64,000 nt of DNA, taken from Prolixibacteraceae bacterium (GTDB lineage Bacteria; Bacteroidota; Bacteroidia; Bacteroidales; Prolixibacteraceae). Under the pieces are notes generated by a model. It saw nothing but the letters and a program-made list of their open reading frames with translations. It was not told the DNA's origin and searched no databases. The stretch covers positions 23,644 through 87,643 of the forward strand of contig JANQHI010000008.1 in NCBI GenBank assembly GCA_028282705.1, written 5' to 3'. The stretch's first letter is position 1; each line of letters begins with the position of its first letter. Below, piece by piece: positions 46,254 through 55,951 of this stretch. The translations under genes and the position numbers were made by a program.

Positions 46254-46263
46254 ATTTCCCTTT

Positions 46264-46773
46264 TTATTCGATTTCTATTAGAATTTGATTAGCTTCAATT
46301 ACCTCACCATCAGATACATTTATTTTGCTGATAATGCCATCTTTAGGCGATTTATATTCACTTTCCATTTTCATTGCTGAAATAATCACAACTGTATCTC
46401 CTTGTTTTACCACATCACCTTCTGCCACCATTATCTTAACAACTTTGCCAGGCATTGGTGATGAAATTGTATTATGGTCGCTATTAAGCCCACCATTGCC
46501 CCTGTTAAGGAGATACCTTGATTCAGCATCAATTACTTCAAGGTCATATGTATTGTATAAAGTGTAGGCTGTATATTCTTTTGGGTGGTCACCAGGAACT
46601 AACTCAATGTCATATGAATGCCCGTTTTCTATGATTGAAAATGTACCATCCACAGTGTGCATCAGGTCAATATTATAGATTTTATCATCAACCTTTATTT
46701 CAAGTAAGTTGCCATTTTGGCTGACAATGTCAACCTGGGCAATCCTATCTTTCAATTTTATTTCTACTGACAT
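46264..46773 (-). CDS. Biotin carboxyl carrier subunit
   Basis: A 169-residue carrier protein. The C-terminal biotinyl domain (about 100-168) has the biotinylated Lys in SAMKMESE and the typical [17 protein letters not shown]. The N-terminal ~90 residues form a beta-rich domain seen in carboxylase carriers of this group. It sits between the carboxylase and carboxyltransferase genes with 10-nt gaps. Confidence 0.93.
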   Translation of the reverse strand: MSVEIKLKDRIAQVDIVSQNGNLLEIKVDDKIYNIDLMHTVDGTFSIIENGHSYDIELVPGDHPKEYTAYTLYNTYDLEVIDAESRYLLNRGNGGLNSDHNTISSPMPGKVVKIMVAEGDVVKQGDTVVIISAMKMESEYKSPKDGIISKINVSDGEVIEANQILIEIE

Positions 46774-46783
46774 AATACTTATT

Positions 46784-48289
46784 TTAGAAATGGTTCAGGT
46801 AAGGGATTTTTTTCCAGCGGTTTTGGGCAGGGGCAAATTCCTTGGAGTCGTAAAAACGGCTTAGTTTTTCAACAAAATCAATATAGGTTGATATAATAAC
46901 CATATCTTCTATTGTAGTATCATTGTTTGTAGTACCCATTAATTCTTCCGCATTCTTTTCTATAAAATGGGTATTGTAATTTCCTTCAAAGAAGTCTTTT
47001 GACCTCATTATCCTCTCTAAAAATTTCAGGGAGGTTTTTACCCCAGTAATTTTATATTCATACAAAGCCCTTTGCATCCTTCTTATAGCTTCTTCCCGGG
47101 TTTTGCCCCAAACAATTAGTTTTGAGATCATTGGGTCATAATAGATAGGTATCTCATAGCCCTCATATACATAACCATCAGTCCTGACACCTAACCCCAG
47201 AGGTTGCGATATTTTATGTATTTTCCCAGGGCTTGGCATGAAATTGTTGTCAGAGTCTTCAGCATATACCCTGCATTCAATTGAATGCCCTCTTTGGGAT
47301 AAATCTTCTTGTTTGAAAGAAAGTTTTTGCCCCATGGCTACTAGTATCTGCTCCTTTACCAGGTCAATCCCAGTAACCCTTTCTGTTATTGGATGTTCAA
47401 CCTGGAGCCTGGTGTTCATTTCCAGGAAATAAAAATTCAGGTCATCATCCACAAGGAATTCTATTGTGCCTGCACCAGTATACTTTACAGCCTTTGCAGC
47501 CTCAACTGCATGTTGCCCCATAGTTTCCCTCAATTCTTCAGTCATAAGTGGGGAGGGTGTCTCCTCAATCATTTTTTGGTGGCGCCTTTGGATAGAACAT
47601 TCCCTTTCAAACAGGTGGACTGCATTGCCATGCTCATCTGCTAAGACCTGGAATTCAATATGGTGGGGCGACCCAATATATTTCTCTATATAAATAGCAT
47701 CATCATTAAAAGCTGAAAGGGCTTCAGAGCGTGCTGCCCTTATTCCAGGCAATATCTGGTCTTTGGTATGTACCAGCCTCATGCCTTTACCACCTCCTCC
47801 TGCTGATGCTTTGATCATAACAGGCAGCCCGATTTTTTCAATTGCTTCCAGCGCTTCTTCTTCAGTGTTTATTGAACCTTCAGTTCCTGGAACCACGGGA
47901 ATTCCAGCTTCAGTCATAGCTTTCCTTGCCTCGATTTTGTCACCCATTTGTTCAATCACTTCAGGAGAAGGCCCTATAAAAATTATCCCTTCTTCAGTAC
48001 ACCTTCTGGCAAAACTTGAGTTTTCAGACAAGAAACCATAGCCTGGATGGACGGCATCAGATTGGCTGGATCTGGCAATCTTAATGATTTTATCAATGTT
48101 TAAATAACTTTCTGTGGATGGGGATTTGCCAACATAATAGGCTTCATGTGCATAACGCACGTGGAGGGAAGTTCGGTCAGCATCAGAATAAATAGCAACT
48201 GTGTCAATACCTAACTCGCGGCATGTCCTCATTATGCGAATTGCTATTTCGCCTCGGTTAGCGACCAAAATTTTCTTGATTATCTTCAT
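46784..48289 (-). CDS. accC: Biotin carboxylase subunit
   Basis: A 501-residue biotin carboxylase with an ATP-grasp fold: RGEIAIRIMRTCRELG, HPGYGFLSEN, MIKASAGGGGKGMR (ATP loop) and EMNTRLQVEHPITE. It carboxylates the biotin on the carrier. About 50 residues longer at the C-terminus than the standard AccC. It is first of three genes in the operon. Confidence 0.95.
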   Translation of the reverse strand: MKIIKKILVANRGEIAIRIMRTCRELGIDTVAIYSDADRTSLHVRYAHEAYYVGKSPSTESYLNIDKIIKIARSSQSDAVHPGYGFLSENSSFARRCTEEGIIFIGPSPEVIEQMGDKIEARKAMTEAGIPVVPGTEGSINTEEEALEAIEKIGLPVMIKASAGGGGKGMRLVHTKDQILPGIRAARSEALSAFNDDAIYIEKYIGSPHHIEFQVLADEHGNAVHLFERECSIQRRHQKMIEETPSPLMTEELRETMGQHAVEAAKAVKYTGAGTIEFLVDDDLNFYFLEMNTRLQVEHPITERVTGIDLVKEQILVAMGQKLSFKQEDLSQRGHSIECRVYAEDSDNNFMPSPGKIHKISQPLGLGVRTDGYVYEGYEIPIYYDPMISKLIVWGKTREEAIRRMQRALYEYKITGVKTSLKFLERIMRSKDFFEGNYNTHFIEKNAEELMGTTNNDTTIEDMVIISTYIDFVEKLSRFYDSKEFAPAQNRWKKIPYLNHF

Positions 48290-48454
48290 ACTTTATCATT
48301 AAAATAATTGGAATATCAAATCAATTTTCTTAAACCAAGATAATAAACTCAGAACTCTTAAAATTGTTTAAATTTAATATTTTAGAATAAACATCTCTAT
48401 TTATTTTGAAATTTTTAAAAAGGCAGTATTTTTGGGGGTGCTAAAAAACTATGA

Positions 48455-51064
48455 ATGAAACGGAACATATTTACCTCCAAATTGCTCATTATTTGTACTG
48501 TTTTAAGCTTACAAATTTGGGCTCAGGATTATAACCTGTCAGAAGATTCACTTGTTAACTTCTATGCCAGCCAAAGAAGAGTTTATGATGCAACCCGGCT
48601 TGAAAAACGCCCTAAGATTGATGGCAAATTAACTGATGAATGTTGGCTTCAGGGTAAGTGGTCTGCTGGTTTCAGGCAACAGCAACCTAGCCAGGCACAA
48701 GCCCCATCCCAAGAAACAGAAATTAAAATTTTATATGACGACAATAATTTATATGTAGGAATTAGGTGTTATGATAATGAGCCTGAAAAAATCCAACCAA
48801 TTTTAGGCAGGAGGGATGATTTTAGGGGAGATATTACAGGAATAGCCTTAGATACCTACAATGATAAATTAACTGCATTTGAATTTAACCTGACTGCAGC
48901 AGGGCAAAAGATGGACCTTGTGCATTTAGGGGCTTACCTTTGGGATTTTAACTGGGATGCAGTTTGGGAAGGAAAGTCTCATGTTGGGGATTCAGCCTGG
49001 ACTGCAGAAATGCGCATACCTTTTAGCCAGCTTAGGTTTGCTAATAAGGAAGAACATGTATGGGGGATGCATGTTTGGCGTTGGATTGACCGCCTTGATG
49101 AAGAAGACCAATGGAAACTTATACCTGTTGATGCACCTGCCATGGTCTATATTTTTGGGGAACTGAGAGGTATTAAAGGAATCCAGTCCAAGAGGAAAGT
49201 TGAGTTGCTTCCTTATACAAAAGCCAAATACATTTCAAATGGTGAAGGCAAAAGCAATGTAGGTTTTGGGTTGGATGGGAAAGTTGGGGTTTCTTCAGAT
49301 TTTACACTTGATTTTACAATGAACCCTGATTTTGGGCAGGTTGAAGCTGACCCATCTGTACTGAACCTTACTTCATATGAAACTTTTTATGAAGAAAAAA
49401 GGCCATTTTTCCTTGAAGGGAATAGCATCTTGGAATATTCATCTGGGAACGATTTTTTATTTTACTCCAGAAGGATAGGGCATTCTCCCAGCTTAGTACC
49501 CAAACTGGAAGAAGGGGAAAGTGTTGATATGCCCGAAAATGCAACTATACTCAATGCTTTGAAACTCACAGGGAAGAATAAAAAAGGCCTTTCCCTTGGC
49601 ATTATTAATAGTATGACTGCTAAAGAAACAGCAACCATTACTGGCGGGAACTCTGAAAGGAAAGAAGTTGTTGAACCATTTACCAACTACTTTATTGGGC
49701 GTGTTAAAAAAGATTTTGATGGGGGAAATACTGTGTTAGGAGGTATGGTTACATCTACACTTAGGTCAATTAATTCTCCTGACAAAGAATTTTTACCAAA
49801 AACAGCAACTGTGGCAGGTATTGATTTTCAACACAACTGGAAAAAAAGGAAATATTATATAGACTTCAAAAGTTTTTACTCTGATGTAACAGGATCAGAA
49901 GAAGTTATCAGGGGGCTGCAGCTTTCTTCAAGGCATCTTTTCCAACGCGAAGGTGCCTCACACTTTACTTATGATCCTGAAAGAACAAGCTTATCTGGTT
50001 GGGGAGGTGAAATATCAGGAGGAAAAAGAAGTGGCAAGTTCAGGGTAACAGGAAACTTTAGTTGGCGATCGCCTAGTGTTGATTTAAATGACCTTGGTTA
50101 CCTTAAACAGGCTGATATGATAGGAGAGAAAGTTGTATTAAGGTATCAGGTAAATAAGCCAAAAGGGATATTGAGGAGTTATTATTTTACCCTGAAACAG
50201 GAACGTAACTGGAGTTATGGGTTTGAAAATACAAACAATGAAATTGACTTGCATGCTTCAGCTAAGTTTAAAAACCTCTGGATTGTCCATGCAGACTTTG
50301 ACAACAATTTCAACATATTTGATACAAGGGAATTAAGGGGTGGCCCATCTTTAAGGAAAGACAATAATAGCAGTGCAGAGTTAAATGTACAAACTAACAG
50401 CACAAATAAATTATTTTTTGGGGCTTCTTACAATAGGGATTGGAGTAAAAACAGGATTACCAAATCTAAGGATTATACCTTTTATTTTCGTTGGAGGTTG
50501 ACTAACCAGCTTACATTGACCTCAACAACAGTTTTTGACAAGTTGGTTGACAATAGCCAGTATGTAGGGCAAAGCACATTTGGCAATAAAAAGAGGTACA
50601 TGGTAGGTAAATTGGAACGAAAAACACTTTTTACCACTTTGCGCTTTGAATACTTTGTCACACCTGAACTTTCTCTTCAATATTATGGTAGCCCCTATGC
50701 TTCAATAGGCAGATACCCTAATATAAGGAGGGTAGTTTCGGCACATGCAAGCAGCTTAGATGAGCGTTTTGCATCACTGGATGTGGTCAAGGATGGGAAC
50801 AAATGGTACCTTGATGAAAATGGGGATAATGTAAGTGACTATCATATTTGGAAGCCTGAATTTGAATTTAAAGAGTTTCAATCAAATTTTGTTGCCAGGT
50901 GGGAGTTCAGGCCAGGGTCAACTTTTTATTTTGTATGGACCAATACACGTTCAAAATATATTCGTGAATACAACAATTGCATATTTGACAGCTTCAGGGG
51001 CATATTTGACCTGAAAGCACAAAATGCATTTATGATAAAATTCAATTATTGGTTTTCATTATAA
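48455..51064 (+). CDS. DUF5916 outer-membrane protein with CBM9-like domain
   Basis: An 869-residue exported protein. After the signal peptide (to about residue 24) comes a CBM9-like carbohydrate-binding domain (about 45-230, with KIDGKLTDECW and YVGIRCYDNEPEKI), then a barrel-like DUF5916 region (about 240-869) ending in the aromatic NYWFSL. Members are common in marine Bacteroidota and often lie next to transport or sugar-use genes. The function is not established. Confidence 0.85.
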   Translation: MKRNIFTSKLLIICTVLSLQIWAQDYNLSEDSLVNFYASQRRVYDATRLEKRPKIDGKLTDECWLQGKWSAGFRQQQPSQAQAPSQETEIKILYDDNNLYVGIRCYDNEPEKIQPILGRRDDFRGDITGIALDTYNDKLTAFEFNLTAAGQKMDLVHLGAYLWDFNWDAVWEGKSHVGDSAWTAEMRIPFSQLRFANKEEHVWGMHVWRWIDRLDEEDQWKLIPVDAPAMVYIFGELRGIKGIQSKRKVELLPYTKAKYISNGEGKSNVGFGLDGKVGVSSDFTLDFTMNPDFGQVEADPSVLNLTSYETFYEEKRPFFLEGNSILEYSSGNDFLFYSRRIGHSPSLVPKLEEGESVDMPENATILNALKLTGKNKKGLSLGIINSMTAKETATITGGNSERKEVVEPFTNYFIGRVKKDFDGGNTVLGGMVTSTLRSINSPDKEFLPKTATVAGIDFQHNWKKRKYYIDFKSFYSDVTGSEEVIRGLQLSSRHLFQREGASHFTYDPERTSLSGWGGEISGGKRSGKFRVTGNFSWRSPSVDLNDLGYLKQADMIGEKVVLRYQVNKPKGILRSYYFTLKQERNWSYGFENTNNEIDLHASAKFKNLWIVHADFDNNFNIFDTRELRGGPSLRKDNNSSAELNVQTNSTNKLFFGASYNRDWSKNRITKSKDYTFYFRWRLTNQLTLTSTTVFDKLVDNSQYVGQSTFGNKKRYMVGKLERKTLFTTLRFEYFVTPELSLQYYGSPYASIGRYPNIRRVVSAHASSLDERFASLDVVKDGNKWYLDENGDNVSDYHIWKPEFEFKEFQSNFVARWEFRPGSTFYFVWTNTRSKYIREYNNCIFDSFRGIFDLKAQNAFMIKFNYWFSL

Positions 51065-51088
51065 AAAAGCTTCATAAATTTGCCCTTT

Positions 51089-52432
51089 ATGGGGATTTCT
51101 GAATATTTGCCTTATTACAAGAGGAATTTGTGGTTAGCCTTTCCAGTTGTCCTGTCTCAGGTGGGGCAGGTTTCTGTCCATTTTATTGATAATGTGATGG
51201 TAGGCCATGTTGGCACCATTGAACTGGCTGCTTCATCATTTGCCAATAATATTTTTATGGTAGGCATGTATTTTGGGATGGGGATCACTTTTGGCTTAAC
51301 CCCACTTACAGGGCAAGCTTATTCTAAAGGGGATATGAAAAAAACTTCAGAGCTGCTTAAAAATGGTTTATTCAGCCATTTCTTCAGTGGGTTGTTATTA
51401 GGCTCTGTTATGCTTGGGATTTATTTCCTGCTTCCTTTTATGGGGCAATCAGAAGAGGTATTAGCAGAAGCACAACCATATTACTTATGGTTGTGTGCAT
51501 CATACCTTCCTTTTATGTTATTTTATTCATTGAAACAGTTTTTTGAGGGGGTTGGTAATACAAAAGTTGCTATGGGGATAACACTATCAGCTAACCTTGT
51601 CAATGTGGTTGTAAACTATGCCTTGATCTTTGGAAAATTTGGTTTTCCTGCTTTGGGGTTAGTAGGTGCAGGCATAGGAACTTTTATCTCAAGGTTGGCA
51701 ATGCCTGTGTTTTTTGCTGTATACATATATTTTAGGAAAGATTTTTTTACTTTTTTCAAAACTGCTTTCAACCAATATTTAAAATTAAAAGAAATTGTAG
51801 GGGTACTGAAAGTTGGCGTACCTATTGGCCTGCAAATTGTTGTAGAGGTTGCAGCATTTGGTGTGGGTGCTGTAATGATGGGATGGATCAATGATAATAC
51901 CCTGGCTGCCCACCAGGTGGCAATTGGGCTGGCTTCCCTAACTTACATGATCTCACTTGGGGTATCATCAGCTACTACCATAAGGGTAAGCCACCAGTTG
52001 GGTAAGGGGGATATCCACTCATTAAAAAAGGCTGCGTATGCCTCTACTCATTTGGTATTGATGTTCATGTCAGTTATGGCTGTCCTATTTGTGTTATTAA
52101 GGAATCAATTGCCATACATTTTTACCACTGACATGGAAGTTATTTCAATTTCAGCAGGCTTGTTGGTTATTGCAGCTATTTTCCAGGTTTTTGATGGGTT
52201 ACAGGTAGTTATGTTAGGAGCATTAAGAGGCATTGCAGATGTTAAAATCCCTATGGTTTTTGCCTTTATTGCTTATATGGTTATAGGTATCCCTGCAAGT
52301 TACATTTGTGCTTTTTTACTTGATATGGAAGGGCAGGGGATATGGGTAGGATTCTTGCTTGGATTGGCAGTGGCTGGTGTGATGTTTTATTTAAGGTTTC
52401 GCCAACAAGTTAAATATCAGCTCTTTAAATAA
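51089..52432 (+). CDS. MATE family multidrug efflux transporter
   Basis: A 447-residue membrane protein with 12 helices in two MatE repeats. LAFPVVLSQVGQVSVHFIDNVMVGHVG and GMGITFGLTPLTGQAYSKGD are in the first half and GVPIGLQIVVEVAAFGVGAVMMG in the second. ATG 51089 is chosen over a TTG three codons earlier. It exports cationic drugs or metabolites with sodium or proton influx. It starts 24 nt after the DUF5916 stop. Confidence 0.93.
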   Translation: MGISEYLPYYKRNLWLAFPVVLSQVGQVSVHFIDNVMVGHVGTIELAASSFANNIFMVGMYFGMGITFGLTPLTGQAYSKGDMKKTSELLKNGLFSHFFSGLLLGSVMLGIYFLLPFMGQSEEVLAEAQPYYLWLCASYLPFMLFYSLKQFFEGVGNTKVAMGITLSANLVNVVVNYALIFGKFGFPALGLVGAGIGTFISRLAMPVFFAVYIYFRKDFFTFFKTAFNQYLKLKEIVGVLKVGVPIGLQIVVEVAAFGVGAVMMGWINDNTLAAHQVAIGLASLTYMISLGVSSATTIRVSHQLGKGDIHSLKKAAYASTHLVLMFMSVMAVLFVLLRNQLPYIFTTDMEVISISAGLLVIAAIFQVFDGLQVVMLGALRGIADVKIPMVFAFIAYMVIGIPASYICAFLLDMEGQGIWVGFLLGLAVAGVMFYLRFRQQVKYQLFK

Positions 52433-52859
52433 AAAACGGGTTATCCTTTAATGATAACCCGATTGTTCATAGCTTAGTTTAGTTAGATCAGAAAACGATA
52501 TTGGTCTATATGAGAAAAGGTAGATTTAATATGTTTTCTGTAAGCCATTTTTAATTAGGCCTTGCTAATATAGTATAAATATGTGTTCATTGGACAGATT
52601 TTTTAAAAATAATTTAATATTTATTAACGATTAAATTGATGTTTAAATGTAAGGGGTTGATTTGCAGTGGTTAGTAAAAACAAAATATTTAACATAGGAT
52701 GAAAGTACTTGTTGAATATCTTCAAATTTAAATCCAGAATATATATTAAGTTAAATAAAAGGGATGTTTTACATGAGAAATAAACACCTTTTTTATATTG
52801 CTGAAAAACAAGATTTTTATCATTGTATATGCAAAAATTGATAAGTTTAATCACATGTT
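52433..52859. other. Gene-free region with one hairpin
   Basis: These 427 bases between the MATE and dehydrogenase genes hold the hairpin at 52437-52461 and otherwise AT-rich sequence. No tRNA, clear promoter box or conserved small frame was recognised. Confidence 0.6.
52437..52461. terminator. Hairpin terminator after the MATE gene
   Basis: CGGGTTATC and GATAACCCG form nine perfect pairs with a 7-nt loop, four bases after the stop codon. The T-run is weak on the plus strand and A-rich upstream. Confidence 0.75.
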
Positions 52860-53813
52860 ATGAAGATTATAATTTTAGATGGATACACACTAAAGCCTGG
52901 AGATTTGAGCTGGAAAGGGTTTCACGATTTGGGGCAATGTGCTGTGTATGAAAGGACTAACCCTGCTCAAACTTATGAAAGGGCTAAAGATGCTGATGTG
53001 TTGATAACCAACAAAGTAGTGTTGGATGCCAACCTTATGGAACAACTGCCCAAATTAAAATATGTGGGGGTATTGGCTACTGGTTACAATGTTGTGGATG
53101 TTGAAGCTGCTAAAAAAAGGGGGATATCTGTTACAAACATTCCTGCCTATAGTACTGATTCAGTTGCGCAAATTGTGTTTGCCTTCATCCTCAATTTTAG
53201 CCAACAGGTTATGCTACATTCACAGGAAGTTAAAAAGGGCATGTGGGAAAATTGGCAGGATTTTAGCTTCACATTAACACCACAAACTGAGTTGGCAGGA
53301 AAAACCCTGGGCATAGTAGGTTTTGGGAAGATAGGGCAAAAAATCGCCCATATAGCTAATGCATTCAATATGGATGTGTTATTCTACAATCCCAGTAAAA
53401 GGGAAGGCTGGGATAATAGGGCCAGGCAGGTTGGTTTAGAGGAACTGTTTGTAGGAAGTGACTATGTAAGCATAAACTGCCCATTGACTAATGACAATTT
53501 AGGGTTTGTAAATACCAAGTTATTGCAATTAATGAAACCAACAGCCTATTTAATAAATACAGGGCGAGGCCCACTGGTAAATGAACAGGATTTGGCTGAT
53601 TTCCTTAACCAGGGGAAAATTGCTGGTGCAGGGCTGGATGTTTTGTCAACAGAGCCCCCTAAACCTAATAACCCACTGCTTAAGGCTAAAAACTGTTATA
53701 TTACACCACACATTGCTTGGGCTACATTTGAAGCAAGGCAGAGGGCAATGGAAATTGCTACCAATAACCTAAAATCATTTATAGATTGTAAACCTCAGAA
53801 TTTGGTGGGGTAG
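52860..53813 (+). CDS. D-2-hydroxyacid dehydrogenase (hydroxypyruvate reductase-like)
   Basis: A 317-residue NAD(P)-dependent dehydrogenase. The nucleotide motif is GIVGFGKIGQKIA (about 148-160). The catalytic Arg, Glu and His lie in NTGRGPLVNE, STEPPKPNNPL and ITPHIAW. The closest recognisable relatives reduce glyoxylate or hydroxypyruvate. The gene stands alone; the substrate cannot be fixed. Confidence 0.88.
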   Translation: MKIIILDGYTLKPGDLSWKGFHDLGQCAVYERTNPAQTYERAKDADVLITNKVVLDANLMEQLPKLKYVGVLATGYNVVDVEAAKKRGISVTNIPAYSTDSVAQIVFAFILNFSQQVMLHSQEVKKGMWENWQDFSFTLTPQTELAGKTLGIVGFGKIGQKIAHIANAFNMDVLFYNPSKREGWDNRARQVGLEELFVGSDYVSINCPLTNDNLGFVNTKLLQLMKPTAYLINTGRGPLVNEQDLADFLNQGKIAGAGLDVLSTEPPKPNNPLLKAKNCYITPHIAWATFEARQRAMEIATNNLKSFIDCKPQNLVG

Positions 53814-53942
53814 TATCCAGTTATGGCTATTAGAATATTTAGTGCTTCCAGCACAAATTTTGCCTGATGCTGATTGCACTATAAATATATTGTCTTTACA
53901 GGAAAAAAAGATACTAGTAATTAATATATAGATTATATCCCA

Positions 53943-54024
53943 TAGGGATTCAATATTTATAAAAGAATCAACCCTTTAATCTCAAACCCCTTTAGGGATT
54001 TAATATCTTATGGTTTGAAAGGGT
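53943..54024. repeat. Repeats between the dehydrogenase and response-regulator genes
   Basis: A 14-nt near-identical direct repeat (TAGGGATTCAATAT at 53943 and TAGGGATTTAATAT at 53993) surrounds ACCCTTT plus TCAAACC (53971-53988), which pair with GGTTTGAAAGGGT (54012-54024). The structure lies in the 243-nt gap between two converging genes and has no T-run. Confidence 0.5.
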
Positions 54025-54056
54025 AATATGAATTTTAAAGAAGCCTATATGTAGTA

Positions 54057-54788
54057 TTACAATATTTTCTGGTTCAGTAAGTTACTAAATGATACTTTAT
54101 AGGTATTGCTGACAGGGATAACCTTATCTTTTATCCTGATAGAATTGTTTTCAATGTATTCTATTTTGTCAATAGACACAATATATGACTTATGCACCCT
54201 GGCAAATTTTAAAGGATCAAGGATTTCTTGTATGGTCTTAAAGTTTTGCAGGGTCATAATTTTTGCATCCTCAGTCCTGATCATCAAGTAATCCCTCATC
54301 CCTTCAATATACAGTATCTTGTTGAAATAGACCTTAATGGTCTTATTCCCAGACTTCACAAAAGTATATTCAGGCTTGTTGTTAGGTTGTTGTTGGGCTG
54401 GTACCTCTTTGGCCTGCACTGTTTTATCTTTTAAATAACGTGCATAAACTTTTTCAACAGCCTTAACAAAACGGTCAAAAGGGATGGGTTTCAGCAGGTA
54501 ATCAATCACATCCAGTTCATAGGCTTTTAAGGCATACTGGTCATAAGCAGTTGTGAGGATGATATAAGGTGGGTTTTTCAATGATTCCAGCAGTTGGATG
54601 CCTGTGAATTCATCCATCTGGATATCCAAGAATATAAGGTCAATCTGGTTTTCCCTCAAAAAACCTAAAGTTGAAAGGGCATTGTCAAATGTACCCATAA
54701 GGTTTAAGTAGTCAATTTTTTCAGTGTAACGCTCAATCTTTTTTAAGGCAAGGATTTCATCATCAACTGCAATACAATTCATCTTCAT
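54057..54788 (-). CDS. LytTR-type response regulator
   Basis: A 243-residue regulator. The receiver domain (1-125) has the acidic pocket AVDDE, the phospho-acceptor Asp in FLDIQMD and the Lys in LKPIPF. The LytTR DNA-binding domain (about 140-243) contains FARVHKSYIVSIDKIEY. Its ATG overlaps the kinase stop by four bases, so the two are translationally coupled. Confidence 0.95.
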   Translation of the reverse strand: MKMNCIAVDDEILALKKIERYTEKIDYLNLMGTFDNALSTLGFLRENQIDLIFLDIQMDEFTGIQLLESLKNPPYIILTTAYDQYALKAYELDVIDYLLKPIPFDRFVKAVEKVYARYLKDKTVQAKEVPAQQQPNNKPEYTFVKSGNKTIKVYFNKILYIEGMRDYLMIRTEDAKIMTLQNFKTIQEILDPLKFARVHKSYIVSIDKIEYIENNSIRIKDKVIPVSNTYKVSFSNLLNQKIL

Positions 54789-55804
54789 ACAACAGGCACT
54801 TTTAGGTATGCTTTAAATATCTTGTCTTTAGTTTTATAAGTGAATTCATAGTTTTCAGCAAAAAGGATATATAACCTCTTTTCAACATTTTTCAATCCTG
54901 TTCCTGTATTTTTCTCAGGCAGCTTTTCAATATTCTTTTTAACGTAATTTGAAGTGGTTAGTTCTATAAAAGAATCTGTTATGTTGAATTTGATGGTGAT
55001 GCCTGGGGATGGGGCTAGCTTATTGGAATGTTTAATTGCATTTTCAATGATTGGGATGAATAAAAGGGGAGGGATTGTTTTTCCCCTGGTATTGCCTTCA
55101 ATCTCAAATTTCAGGAATTGGTCATTTTTGAAGCTTAGCTTTGCAAGTTCCAGGTAATCTTTAATGTATTCAATTTCCTTGTCAAAAAAAGCTTTTTCCT
55201 CTGTTGACTCAGTAAGCATGTAACGCATGATCTTTGATAACAAGAAAATTGCATTTGAAGCTTTGTCCTGCTCTACATAAATTAGCGAGTCAATGTTGTT
55301 TAGGGTATTAAATAAAAAGTGTGGGTTAACCTGTGAGCGCAAAATGCTCAGTTCAGATTGTACACTCCTTTTTTCAAGCTCTGACCGCGATAAGGTGATC
55401 TTATGTGAATGCCTGAGTAGTTTCAATGCTAAAGCTATGCCTACAATCATAAAGTTAGAATACATGGAATAAAACAGGTCAATCCTGATTGGGCGTTGGT
55501 AAACCTTAATACCCAGTATTGGCTGGATTTCATATTTAATAAAAAACGAAAGGGCAATATTCAATGCAATGGTTATGGCAGCTCCTAAAAGGAATTGCGT
55601 ATTTTTCCTTTTAAAAAGGAACCTGGGTGCAAAAAAGCCAATAATGATGTAGGTGGTAATAATATCAAAAGGGATGTAGGTCAGGTTCATCATCATTGAC
55701 TGCCATACATCTTGTGCTGAGAATGATGGTACAACTGTGTAAAAGGAGAAGATCAATATCCAGAAAAGGATATGGTTCAATATTCTGTACTTAAAAATTT
55801 TCAT
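54785..55804 (-). CDS. Sensor histidine kinase of the LytS/YehU type
   Basis: A 339-residue kinase with four N-terminal membrane helices and a His_kinase domain with LRSQVNPHFLFNTLNN (phospho-acceptor His about residue 170) and a C-terminal ATPase domain with PLLFIPIIENAIKHS and GTGLKNVEKRL. The ATG at 55804 is preferred over a TTG three codons earlier. It pairs with the overlapping LytTR regulator. The signal is unknown; there is no obvious sensory domain outside the membrane. Confidence 0.93.
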   Translation of the reverse strand: MKIFKYRILNHILFWILIFSFYTVVPSFSAQDVWQSMMMNLTYIPFDIITTYIIIGFFAPRFLFKRKNTQFLLGAAITIALNIALSFFIKYEIQPILGIKVYQRPIRIDLFYSMYSNFMIVGIALALKLLRHSHKITLSRSELEKRSVQSELSILRSQVNPHFLFNTLNNIDSLIYVEQDKASNAIFLLSKIMRYMLTESTEEKAFFDKEIEYIKDYLELAKLSFKNDQFLKFEIEGNTRGKTIPPLLFIPIIENAIKHSNKLAPSPGITIKFNITDSFIELTTSNYVKKNIEKLPEKNTGTGLKNVEKRLYILFAENYEFTYKTKDKIFKAYLKVPVV

Positions 55805-55951
55805 TTTATACAATCCTATCTATTTTACAATTGTACAGGAAAAAAAGGAGTGGCAAGCTGATTTTCTATCAGTTGCCTCAATTTTTCTGCAAAAATATAT
55901 TGAAGGCCAATCAATTGGTTATGCAGGCCAAATTGACTGCATGGCCGATTT

